From positions 1-64,000 of the forward strand of contig NZ_RAZF01000001.1 of the NCBI RefSeq assembly GCF_003612555.1: a DNA stretch of 64,000 nucleotides. Direction: 5' to 3'. This document shows, in pieces, positions 21,463-29,244 of the stretch. This DNA is from Acutalibacter sp. 1XD8-33 (lineage in GTDB: Bacteria; Bacillota; Clostridia; Oscillospirales; Acutalibacteraceae). The notes below the pieces were generated by a model. That model saw only the letters and a program-made list of their open reading frames with translations. It was not told where the DNA came from and did no database searches. How positions within the stretch are numbered: the stretch's first letter is position 1; every line of letters starts with the position of its first letter. The position numbers were made by a program, and so were the translations under genes.

Positions 21463-22950
21463 TCAACCCCCAGTCAGAGCCGCGCTGAGAGCGTCGGGGT
21501 CAAATTCCAGAATGTTCAGAATGTCCTCCGCCGGCACATAGGGGGCAAGGTGCTGGTGGAAGGTGAGCTTGCCGTTGATCAGGTCCGTCACCGCGTTTTC
21601 CTCGGCGTTGAACTCAATATAGGCCGCCGCGCACTTCCCCTGGGCCACATAGGCCCCGCCCCGGATATTCTCCGTGTCCACAATGGCCTGGATCAGCCGG
21701 GGGTCAGCGGGATCGTCCACCTTCTGGGCGTAGGTCAGGATGAAGCTGTTGCCCCACCAGCTGAAGAACCGGCGGCAGCAGAACCACATATCTTTGGGGT
21801 CAGAGTTGGCCGGGTAGGCCGCCGTGCGGTTGCCCCAGGTTTTCCAGCCGTTGTTGTTGATGGCCGCAGTCACGCCAAAGCTGTTGACGGCGTTCCCCTG
21901 CAGCTGGTCCAGAATGACCTCCGTCCCGTCCGCCAGCACGGTGCCGGTAGCGCCGATGAGCTTGTTGGAAGGGGAAAGGTTCGGCACATCATCGTTGCTG
22001 GCGTCCAGCTGGGCAGTCACAGCGGCCATAATGGCGGAGTACCAGAACCGCTGGGAGCCCACCTCGATGCAGGGCCACAGGGCCATAATGTGGATGGAGG
22101 TACACCCTGCCGACTCTTTGGACATCTTCACCTTGTCATAGGAGGTGCAGCCCTCGGAGGTGCTGTCGATGTCAATGAAGCCCTCGCAGGAGAAGTAGCC
22201 GTTGACCTCCACACACTTGGCCGCCAGAGCGATGCCCACGTCCGGGATATGGCTCCAGCCGGGGGCCAGCAGCAGGCCGGGGGTCATACCAAACCGGGGG
22301 TACACCTGCCGGAGCACCTCCAGGCCCTTCTCGCCGCCGGAGGCGCTTGCCCCGATGATGTCCCACTGGTCTACGGCGTCCGGGTCGATGGAGGTACACT
22401 CCACCTTGAGGGTGGCCGCCGCGGCGCCAGCCCCTGCAGGGGTAAGACTTACAGCCAGCTGGCCGTCATCGTCAAAGGAGAGGATGTAATCCACGTCCGG
22501 GGCCAGGTCGGTTTCCGTGGCCGCGTCCCCCTCGCCGGATACGGCCTTGATCGTGACCGTGTCCGGCAGGATGCCGGTCAGGGGAACTACGGCCTCCATA
22601 TCCTCCACAGTGACGGTCTGAGGGTCGTTTTTCTTCTTATGGGTCTTGGGGTCCAGGACGTTCACAAAAATCACCGGGGCTACCGCCGCCAGCTTGAAGC
22701 TGGCGTACATGGCTTCACACAGGGTGTACTTGTGATGCCCCAGCTCATTCAGTTCCTGACTGTACCCCAGCTTCTTCACCGCCTCCGCCCAGGAGTAGGC
22801 GATCACCGGGGTGTTGGTGACGGAGTAGGGATCCTCCGCCAGATTGACAGGTGCGGTACCGAACACTACCTGCAGCCCGGCAGTCCCCAGAATAGGGGCC
22901 ACCAGGCTTGTGGCCTGTTCCTGCACCCTTACGCCATGCTGAAACGCCAA
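21463..22950 (-). CDS. Tail sheath protein
   Basis: A 495-aa protein beginning AFQHGVRVQEQATSLVAPILGTAGLQVVFGTAPVNLAED, the sheath N-terminal domain. Its C-terminal domain has GGAYVAQGKCAAAYIEFNAEENAVTDLINGKLTFHQHLAPYVPAEDI. It forms the contractile outer sheath. It starts at TTG (22950) after AGAGGTGATTTAA. It defines the phage as a myovirus. Confidence 0.96.
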   Translation of the reverse strand: MAFQHGVRVQEQATSLVAPILGTAGLQVVFGTAPVNLAEDPYSVTNTPVIAYSWAEAVKKLGYSQELNELGHHKYTLCEAMYASFKLAAVAPVIFVNVLDPKTHKKKNDPQTVTVEDMEAVVPLTGILPDTVTIKAVSGEGDAATETDLAPDVDYILSFDDDGQLAVSLTPAGAGAAAATLKVECTSIDPDAVDQWDIIGASASGGEKGLEVLRQVYPRFGMTPGLLLAPGWSHIPDVGIALAAKCVEVNGYFSCEGFIDIDSTSEGCTSYDKVKMSKESAGCTSIHIMALWPCIEVGSQRFWYSAIMAAVTAQLDASNDDVPNLSPSNKLIGATGTVLADGTEVILDQLQGNAVNSFGVTAAINNNGWKTWGNRTAAYPANSDPKDMWFCCRRFFSWWGNSFILTYAQKVDDPADPRLIQAIVDTENIRGGAYVAQGKCAAAYIEFNAEENAVTDLINGKLTFHQHLAPYVPAEDILNILEFDPDALSAALTGG

Positions 22951-23253
22951 TTAAATCACCTCTTTCTGGACGATTTCCTGAATCTTGGCGCTGTCCTCCT
23001 GCGCCTTGCAGAACAGGGTATAGCTGCTGCCCGCCTGCCGCTGGATCTGCGTCATGGCCTTGCCAAGCCCGGAGAAAGGAATGCAAAGCCCCGCCATGTA
23101 CGGCAGGGCCTTTACAACCTTATTCAGTTCCTCCGGCAGGTCGTCGTACACCGTGTTCCTTGCGGCCACGCCGGTAATGGTGGGGCCGATGTACACGGTC
23201 TTGGTTTTCTTTGCGGCCTTTTCCGCCGTCTTTACGGCTTCCTTTTTGGTCAC
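22951..23253 (-). CDS. Hypothetical protein upstream of the sheath
   Basis: A 100-aa basic protein (MTKKEAVKTAEKAAKKTKTVYIGPTITGVAARNTVYDDLPEELNKVVKALPYMAGLCIPF...). It begins with a Lys/Ala-rich helix and continues with a compact helical domain. It overlaps the upstream tail terminator gene by four bases (ATGA) and ends directly at the sheath start, so it is a tail-module protein. Proteins in this position in Clostridia myoviruses lack an assigned function. Confidence 0.72.
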   Translation of the reverse strand: MTKKEAVKTAEKAAKKTKTVYIGPTITGVAARNTVYDDLPEELNKVVKALPYMAGLCIPFSGLGKAMTQIQRQAGSSYTLFCKAQEDSAKIQEIVQKEVI

Positions 23254-23804
23254 ACTAAATCACTCCATTTCGCTCTGGGAGCCTGCATCGCAAAGGTCAG
23301 CTGACAGGCCCCGAAATAGTAAGGGTAGCTTTCTTCTTCCTGAAGCGCCCACTCAAAGGGTTCCTGGCACACGAACTGCCCGGCGAGGAGGGACGTTTCC
23401 TGGTAGTGCATCTGGATGCGCTCGATGATCTCCAGAACGGCCTCATGGCCCTGGTTTTTAGGGTCGTCGTCAAATATCCCAATGAGCAGGATAACATCGG
23501 CCTTGTGGGCCGCTGTGGGGTCCTCTATGCCCCCTTTGTCCGCCCGGACGATAATGTAGGGGAACGGGTCCTCCGCGCTGGGGTCAATGGCGCCGTTGTC
23601 CATCGTCTTGAGGGGGAGATACTGCTCATAGGCTTTGGGGGCCGCCATACGGTGCAGATGCCAATCGGGCACCGGCTGGGGCAGCTCCTTCAGCCATTCG
23701 GGCCATTCTTCCTCCGGGGCCGTTTCCGGGGTCTTGAAAAAGTCATTCTTGAACAGGGCCTCCAGGTCGGCGGCCACAGCCTTTCGCAATGCGCGGACGG
23801 TCAT
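23250..23804 (-). CDS. Tail terminator / tail completion-like protein
   Basis: A 184-aa protein. FPYIIVRADKGGIEDPTAAHKADVILLIGIFDDDPKNQGHEAVLEIIERIQMHYQ resembles the alpha/beta fold of gpU/Gp37-like tail terminators, with a central conserved I(G/F)xxDDDPxNQG motif seen in Firmicute phages. It lies between minor tail protein Z and the sheath. The ATGA overlap couples it to the upstream gene. Assignment is by position and pattern. Confidence 0.65.
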   Translation of the reverse strand: MTVRALRKAVAADLEALFKNDFFKTPETAPEEEWPEWLKELPQPVPDWHLHRMAAPKAYEQYLPLKTMDNGAIDPSAEDPFPYIIVRADKGGIEDPTAAHKADVILLIGIFDDDPKNQGHEAVLEIIERIQMHYQETSLLAGQFVCQEPFEWALQEEESYPYYFGACQLTFAMQAPRAKWSDLV

Positions 23805-24400
23805 TTACCCATCAGCTCCCCGATTTTCTGATTCACTTTCTGGCTATAGATCTTCTGGATCTCAGGTTTTAGCGCCCGCTTGGCCGCGCCCCGGCCCTCA
23901 TACACCATTTCCAGCATTTTGGGCACCGACACCGAGTGCAAGACCTGCACCGGGTACCGGGCAGCGCCCTGCCGCTGAAGGATCTGCTTGGTGCGGCTTT
24001 TCCCGGATGGGACGGTAGAGGAGAACGCCTTGATGCCGCTTGAGCCGCGAATCTCCTTCAGCCCGCCGCCGGCCACCACCTCGGCCTTTGCGCCGGGAGC
24101 GCCTTTCTTGTGGCTCCTGGGCCGGGTGACATGGAACCGGGGGATGTCCAGCCGCTTGCCGCCCGCCTGGATGGTGGCCACCAGATTGCTCACTGTGGCC
24201 CGGCGTATCTTGGCCGCGGAGTTAAAGCCGGGGTTTTTCACCGTGTACCGGCTCTGGGCCTCCTGGGCCAGTATCTTCCGGGCCTCCACCGCCGTGCTGT
24301 TGATGGCGCTACGCAGCACCTTCGGGGCCTGGTCTTTCATTTTCCCCAGCCGCCGTTCTACGTCCTCCACGCCGGATACCGTTACATCGATATCTATCAT
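23801..24400 (-). CDS. Minor tail protein Z-like / gp10-type head-tail protein
   Basis: A 199-aa basic protein: MIDIDVTVSGVEDVERRLGKMKDQAPKVLRSAINSTAVEARKILAQEAQSRYTVKN, then RFHVTRPRSHKKGAPGA. This is typical of lambda gpZ / HK97 gp10-like tail completion proteins. The ATG at 24400 overlaps the upstream stop (CGATGA). It connects the head-tail interface to the tail. Confidence 0.8.
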   Translation of the reverse strand: MIDIDVTVSGVEDVERRLGKMKDQAPKVLRSAINSTAVEARKILAQEAQSRYTVKNPGFNSAAKIRRATVSNLVATIQAGGKRLDIPRFHVTRPRSHKKGAPGAKAEVVAGGGLKEIRGSSGIKAFSSTVPSGKSRTKQILQRQGAARYPVQVLHSVSVPKMLEMVYEGRGAAKRALKPEIQKIYSQKVNQKIGELMGK

Positions 24401-24732
24401 CGGCTTCTGTTCACCTCCAGCATGATGGCGTACACGCCGCATTCGTCTGTGGCGTCCGTCACCCGGTATTGCTGGCCATCCAGTTTGATAAGGACGCCCT
24501 GGGGCGGCAAACTGCCGAAATCCTCAGAGGCTACATAGAGCAGGAGCTGACGCACATACACACCGTCCATGTTGGACTTCATGCGCTTCTCCCGCTCGAT
24601 GTGCTCCATATCGTCCAGGACCGCCATCATCTTGCGTCCATTGACCACATGAGGCTCCCCAAACTCAGCCGGGTTCAGGAACACCGCCTTGACGTCATTC
24701 TGGAGGGTCTCCTTAAAATTCAGCGGCCTCAT
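24397..24732 (-). CDS. Head completion / head-tail joining protein
   Basis: A 111-aa protein (MRPLNFKETLQNDVKAVFLNPAEFGEPHVVNGRKMMAVLDDMEHIER...). Genes of this type are often labelled ATP-binding sugar transporter-like (gpFII-like stopper). The combination NP-x-EFG and QYRVTDATDECGVYAIMLE fits a small beta-barrel stopper. It sits between the capsid decoration gene and minor tail protein Z. Confidence 0.68.
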   Translation of the reverse strand: MRPLNFKETLQNDVKAVFLNPAEFGEPHVVNGRKMMAVLDDMEHIEREKRMKSNMDGVYVRQLLLYVASEDFGSLPPQGVLIKLDGQQYRVTDATDECGVYAIMLEVNRSR

Positions 24733-25094
24733 CCCAGCAGCTTCACCAGCACAGACTTCTCACTGGCCTCACTGGGGGCCGCGGCATAGCCCGCCGGGGT
24801 GGTGGTGCCCTCCGCCGCCGTGGCGGTAATACCAGCGCCGTCAAAGTGGACAGCCGCGCCCATCTCGATAGCGCCCTCGCCGCTCTTGGGCAGCTTGAAC
24901 ACACCCACCATGTGCAGGGAGCCCAGCTCCCCGGGCTTTATCTCACCGCCGGTAATGCCGAGCCTGCCGCCCACGACTACCACTGTATTACAGGGGATGG
25001 CCGTGTCTGTGGCGTTCTTGTAGTCCAAGGTTTCGCCCCGCTGGACATATTCAGCGGTCACACTGGCCTTTGAGGCCTCTTTTGCAGTTGCCAT
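24729..25094 (-). CDS. Capsid decoration protein (DUF2190-like)
   Basis: A 121-aa protein: SVTAEYVQRGETLDYKNATDTAIPCNTVVVVGGRLGITGGEIKPGELGSLHMVGVFKLPK. This is the DUF2190 pattern of head decoration or cement proteins that stabilise the expanded capsid. It lies immediately after the capsid gene. The ATG follows GAAGGAGATAAACT. Confidence 0.85.
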   Translation of the reverse strand: MATAKEASKASVTAEYVQRGETLDYKNATDTAIPCNTVVVVGGRLGITGGEIKPGELGSLHMVGVFKLPKSGEGAIEMGAAVHFDGAGITATAAEGTTTPAGYAAAPSEASEKSVLVKLLG

Positions 25095-25110
25095 AGTTTA
25101 TCTCCTTCCT

Positions 25111-26637
25111 TTACGCCAGAAGCGAGTTCTCAATTTTAATACCGGGATTCTTCACCGCGCCCCGGAAGTCCATAACCTGGATACCCCAATCCAGATAAAT
25201 ATCCCACACAAAGCCCAGCTGGCCGGCGGTTTCCATGCGGCGGATGCTGGGGATCTCCTGGCCGTTGAGGTAGTCCACCTCGATAAAGGCGGTGTCCTCA
25301 GTAGCGCCCAGCAGGAACCAGGGGGCCGCGCCAGCCCCAGCCAGCCGGTTGATCTCCGGGTCCTCCACCTGCTCCAGGCCGTAGCGGTACAGAGGGTTCA
25401 CCGCCTGGGTGTTGTCCGTGGTCTGGATGGTGGGGGAGTTGAACAGGGTGAACAGGTCGAAGCCCATACCCACCGGCAGCACCAGCATGGCGGGTCGGAT
25501 GGTGATGGCCTGTTCGAACTGGTCTTTCTGGGTGGAGATGGCCATAATCATGGCCTGCACAGCCTCTTTGGTGATGCCGGTGCCGGTTTTGAGCAGGTTC
25601 TTGTGGTCCGCGCTGAACAGCACCTTGTCATCGTAGATTTTGGGATTCTTCATGAGGATCTCGTAGCACTGGCGGTTGATGGTGCGCCGGGCCGCGGCGG
25701 CGTGGCGGGCGGGGATGGAAGTCACCAGCCCGATATCGTCATTGATGAACGCCTGGCGGGTAAGGGTGAACTGCTTGCCGTAGGTTTTGAGCTTACGGGT
25801 GGGCAGCTTGGCGTCCACCGGCTTGTCATGTTTCAGCTCGCCGCCCTCGGGTACCTCCACAAAGTCGCCGATAGGCCCGGCCAGGTAGTTGTTGTCGTGG
25901 GTCTTGAAGTCTGGCAGAGTGCCCTTCTTCGTCCACTTGTCAAAGGTGACAGGCACCTGCTTGTGTCCGGCCACATACGCCTTTTCGATGGCGTTATCGA
26001 GAATAGCCGGGAACGCCGCCGTGGGGGTCAGGTACTGGCGCTGCATGATGGCTGTGAACAGCTCATCCGAACTCATACGCCGGGCCCCGGCCTCGCCGGC
26101 CCGCTCCAGGCACTCAATGGCCAGGTCACGAAAACTCATAGCGGCAAACTGCCGCGCACCGTCCCCGGCGCCCTCGGGGGTATACCCGCCCCGCATGACC
26201 AGGCCGTCAGCCGCATCCCGGCGGAACTCATCCTCGCCGCTCTCACCCACAGTGATTCTACTGCCCAGAGGCGCGCCGTTCTTCTTCAGGTGCTCCAGCA
26301 CGGCGGCGCGGGTTTCATCCAGGGTCTTGCCCTCGGTGATGAATTTGTCCGGCTCCATACCGAACTCCCGGCACAGGGTGGTGATTTCCGCGCTGCGCTG
26401 GCGTTCAGCCTGCAGAGCCTCATCCACCAGCTGCCGGGTGTTCTCCGGGGGAACAGGTTCGCCGTCCGGCTCCTTTTCCTCTGCCTCGATTTCACGGGTC
26501 AGGTCGTCGATCTCTCTCTGGAGAGAATCGAACTCTGCTTGTTCCGTTGCGGTAAGGTCGCGGTTTGCGTCCTTTGCAGCATTTACAAGCTCCTGCTGGC
26601 GCAGCAGCTTCGCCGCCCGAATTGCTTTTCTGCCCAT
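25111..26637 (-). CDS. Major capsid protein with N-terminal scaffold region
   Basis: A 508-aa protein. The N-terminal ~95 residues are a charged coiled coil (LVNAAKDANRDLTATEQAEFDSLQREIDDLTREIEAEEKEPDG) like the delta/scaffold domain cleaved in HK97-type heads. The capsid body has PVTFDKWTKKGTLPDFKTHDNNYLAGPIGDFVEVPEGGELKHDKPVDAKLPTRKLKTYGKQFTLTRQAFINDDIGLV, resembling the Mu gpT-like major head subunit. The ATG at 26637 follows GGAGG at eight bases. The prohead protease gene lies just upstream. Confidence 0.92.
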   Translation of the reverse strand: MGRKAIRAAKLLRQQELVNAAKDANRDLTATEQAEFDSLQREIDDLTREIEAEEKEPDGEPVPPENTRQLVDEALQAERQRSAEITTLCREFGMEPDKFITEGKTLDETRAAVLEHLKKNGAPLGSRITVGESGEDEFRRDAADGLVMRGGYTPEGAGDGARQFAAMSFRDLAIECLERAGEAGARRMSSDELFTAIMQRQYLTPTAAFPAILDNAIEKAYVAGHKQVPVTFDKWTKKGTLPDFKTHDNNYLAGPIGDFVEVPEGGELKHDKPVDAKLPTRKLKTYGKQFTLTRQAFINDDIGLVTSIPARHAAAARRTINRQCYEILMKNPKIYDDKVLFSADHKNLLKTGTGITKEAVQAMIMAISTQKDQFEQAITIRPAMLVLPVGMGFDLFTLFNSPTIQTTDNTQAVNPLYRYGLEQVEDPEINRLAGAGAAPWFLLGATEDTAFIEVDYLNGQEIPSIRRMETAGQLGFVWDIYLDWGIQVMDFRGAVKNPGIKIENSLLA

Positions 26638-26638
26638 T

Positions 26639-27292
26639 TCACATACCTCCAATGATATTTTTGTTTATTTGTAACTGCCGCTCATACACCGAAAGGGGAG
26701 CGCCAGCGGTCAACGTTGCCCTGCGGGCAAGTTGCGGAGTTTCCCCCAATGGGGAAAACTCCGGGCCGTCCCATTCCCGGCCCACACCAACAGTGGAATC
26801 GGCGGGAATGCTTACTATGCTGATCTCATAGGGCTGCCACTTTTTCATCACGCGGCATGGGCCGGAAAATCGGCCATCCTTGGACTTCTTTCCGGCCCGG
26901 ACGTCCTCCGCTTCCCTCATGTTGACCATATAGCCCACGGATACACCCTTGAGGGAGCCGGATTTCACCTTGCGGTATATGGTGTCGGATTCAGCGTCAT
27001 CATCAAACTCCACCTCAGCCTGCCCCCGGCCGTTTTCCACCCAGGCGCGGGTGATTTTGCCAATCACCTTATCCCGGTTGTGGTTGTAGAGCACACACCC
27101 GATGGAGTTGAGCCGGGAGAGGTCCACCGCCCCCTCGGAGTGGTCCAGAATCTCCGGGCCGAAGATGCGATCATAGGGCTCCTCACTGGAAAAGGAGAGG
27201 GTGACCTTGCGCCCCTCTCCTTCCTCCGCCCGGATGGCCGATACCGTCATGTCCCGGTGGAAATTATTCTCCGTCTCCGCTGCCCTTGTCAT
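26639..27292 (-). CDS. Prohead protease
   Basis: A ~217-aa protein with the HK97-type prohead protease features: VTLSFSSEEPYDRIFGPEILDHSEGAVDLSRLNSIGCVLYNHNRD, where the His is a likely catalytic residue, then SGSLKGVSVGYMV with the nucleophilic Ser and WQPYEISIVSIPADSTVGVGR. It cleaves the scaffold region of the capsid protein during head maturation. The start is uncertain; 27292 (MTRAAE) fits the family but has only a weak ribosome site. It overlaps the portal gene by 29 bases. Confidence 0.87.
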   Translation of the reverse strand: MTRAAETENNFHRDMTVSAIRAEEGEGRKVTLSFSSEEPYDRIFGPEILDHSEGAVDLSRLNSIGCVLYNHNRDKVIGKITRAWVENGRGQAEVEFDDDAESDTIYRKVKSGSLKGVSVGYMVNMREAEDVRAGKKSKDGRFSGPCRVMKKWQPYEISIVSIPADSTVGVGREWDGPEFSPLGETPQLARRATLTAGAPLSVYERQLQINKNIIGGM

Positions 27293-28826
27293 CGGTATCG
27301 TCATTCCCGGCAGCATCGTCCTTATCTGGCTCATCTCCGTCGCCGTCCTCTTTGTCGGGGTCAGTATCATCCTCGCCGCCGGAGCCTGCCTGTATTGCCT
27401 GTCCAAAAATCATCCCTCCCAAATCCAGGCCGTGTTCGTCCTGGGCGTATTGTAAAACCTCCGCGATATCGTCTATCTGATCCCGCCAGTCAGCGCCGTT
27501 CTCAGCCGCCACCTGCTTAAAGGTTTTCTGGCCGGTTTTCAGCGCGGTCATCACCGCCGTGGCCTCTTTTGCCGGATCGATCCAGGGTTTGGGCGGCTTT
27601 ACCCATTTATGGGCAAAGTACACCTCTTTCTGGTTCCAGAAGTCGGGAGCAGAGATTTTTCCCGCCAACATGGCCGAAATGACAAAGGTTTCATATATCT
27701 CATCAATGACCTCCACCAGCAGTTCTACCTCGTCAGCATAGGTCATGCCGTCCTCAATAAGATTCTGCCGGGTGGAGCTGTAGGTGCTGCCGCTCATGTC
27801 ACGGGCCACGGCCTCATAACTCAGCCCCTGGCCGGAGGACACCAGCCTCTGGAGCAGCTTGATATAAGTGGCGGCGTCCGTGGCCTGCCCCTGGGGGTTG
27901 ATCATGTCCACCTCATCCCCCACGTTCAGCTCACTGACCATGCCGGGGGTGAACATGGCCCGGGAGTAAGTCTTTCCCGTCTGCCCTCCCGCGGCGCGGC
28001 CCAAGCCGGTGGGGTTCAGCCTCTTGATGAACAGCGCCACACACGCCTGGATGCGCTGCTTGGTGTCCTCCGCCACCATGAACTCATTGGCGTCCCGGAT
28101 GCGGGGGAGGGTCTGGCTCATGTCGCTCATCTCCCGGAGCTGGGAGGGCCGGCGCTTGCTGAAGTAGAAGATCACGTCCTTTGCCTCCACATACACCGGC
28201 TCCGGGGCGGTAATACCGTCAATGGAGTACTGCCGGAACCAGTACCCCACCGGCTTATTGTAGGGGGTGTACTCGATGCCCCCGCACACACGGTTGCCCT
28301 TGTGCTTTGCCACAATGGCGCTGCCGTCCAGCTCGTCCACCTCCATAGCCTGGAGCTTGAACGGCAGCAGGCCGTCCCCGGTGTACCGCTTGACGAATAG
28401 CATACCGCCGTCCACCTTTTTTCGGCGGATGGCCATGCGCAGCATCTGGCTGAAGCTCTGTGTGCCGGTGACGTCGCAGTTGCGCTTTTTGCACCACTGA
28501 GCCCACAGCTTTTCGATCTGCTGATTGAGGCCCGTGTCCCCGGTTTCCGCCTGAAGAGTAAAGCCCCCGCCCACCACATTGCGGACGAAGGCCCCCATCA
28601 CTCCATTGAGCATATCCGAGTTGCGCTCCAGGTCCCGGGCCCGGGCGCGCACCGTGTCCCGGCTGTAGCGGTCGGTCTGTTCCGCGCTGGCATTGATGGC
28701 CCGCCAGTTTGCGTTGAGCCGGGAATCGTCCCCGGCATCGTAGTTGCGCAGGGCGTCCCGCCAGGCCAGCCGGGTAAAGCCCCGCTGGGGGCTCACCCAG
28801 CCCACCACTCTGTCGATTATATTCAT
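27264..28826 (-). CDS. Portal protein (lambda gpB-like)
   Basis: A 520-aa protein of the lambda-type portal family: SPQRGFTRLAWRDALRNYDAGDDSRLNANWRAINASAEQTDRYSRDTVRARARDLERNSDMLNGVMGAFVRNVVGGGFTLQAETG. LSYEAVARDMSGSTYSSTRQNLIEDGM lies later, and the acidic Asp-rich tail is common in portals. It forms the dodecameric DNA gate at the capsid vertex. The ATG at 28826 follows GGGGAGG. Confidence 0.94.
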   Translation of the reverse strand: MNIIDRVVGWVSPQRGFTRLAWRDALRNYDAGDDSRLNANWRAINASAEQTDRYSRDTVRARARDLERNSDMLNGVMGAFVRNVVGGGFTLQAETGDTGLNQQIEKLWAQWCKKRNCDVTGTQSFSQMLRMAIRRKKVDGGMLFVKRYTGDGLLPFKLQAMEVDELDGSAIVAKHKGNRVCGGIEYTPYNKPVGYWFRQYSIDGITAPEPVYVEAKDVIFYFSKRRPSQLREMSDMSQTLPRIRDANEFMVAEDTKQRIQACVALFIKRLNPTGLGRAAGGQTGKTYSRAMFTPGMVSELNVGDEVDMINPQGQATDAATYIKLLQRLVSSGQGLSYEAVARDMSGSTYSSTRQNLIEDGMTYADEVELLVEVIDEIYETFVISAMLAGKISAPDFWNQKEVYFAHKWVKPPKPWIDPAKEATAVMTALKTGQKTFKQVAAENGADWRDQIDDIAEVLQYAQDEHGLDLGGMIFGQAIQAGSGGEDDTDPDKEDGDGDEPDKDDAAGNDDTDDKGSGDGE

Positions 28827-28831
28827 GTAAA

Positions 28832-29083
28832 TCACCTCCCCTCAAAAAATGCCGCCACCGTTCCCGGCAGCAGGCTTCCATCTCCAGCGTTTTCCTGAGC
28901 CAGCAGTTCATTGCGCATCTGTCGCAGAAGCCCCAGGTCGGCGCGGGTCAGGCTCCGGCTCCCCAGCTTGTAGCTCTGCCCACCCACCAGGATGTTTTGG
29001 ATGGCGGCGTCAACATGGGCCAGCAGTTCCCGGTTGGGGAAGGTTTCCAGGTTGATAGCGGTGCCCTCGTTATTCTCAGACAT
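28832..29083 (-). CDS. Head-tail joining protein (gpW-like)
   Basis: An 83-aa protein (MSENNEGTAINLETFPNRELLAHVDAAIQNILVGGQSYKLGSRSLTRADLGLLRQMRNELLAQ). It has the gpW/gp6 pattern SYKLGSRSLTRADL, two helices around a short beta element. It stabilises packaged DNA below the portal. The ATG at 29083 follows GGGAGGAATTC; in-frame starts further upstream lie inside the neighbouring gene. Confidence 0.82.
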   Translation of the reverse strand: MSENNEGTAINLETFPNRELLAHVDAAIQNILVGGQSYKLGSRSLTRADLGLLRQMRNELLAQENAGDGSLLPGTVAAFFEGR

Positions 29084-29231
29084 GTGAATTCCTCCCCGAA
29101 CTTCCCGGAGCCAAGTCGACAATAATTTTTGCTTGAGGATATTTCTCCAGTAAGCGGTCGATAAATTCACAGATGTGTTCTAATTGCGATCTCCCGGTCA
29201 AATTTACATGAATTTCCAGGCTTCCGTTCAT
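29076..29231 (-). CDS. Small hypothetical protein between terminase and gpW
   Basis: A 51-aa protein (MNGSLEIHVNLTGRSQLEHICEFIDRLLEKYPQAKIIVDLAPG): beta-alpha-beta in appearance. The ATG at 29231 follows AGGGAGGAATGCC. It overlaps the gpW-like start by eight bases and is tightly packed in the packaging operon. Function not recognised. Confidence 0.68.
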   Translation of the reverse strand: MNGSLEIHVNLTGRSQLEHICEFIDRLLEKYPQAKIIVDLAPGSSGRNSHV

Positions 29232-29244
29232 ATGGCATTCCTCC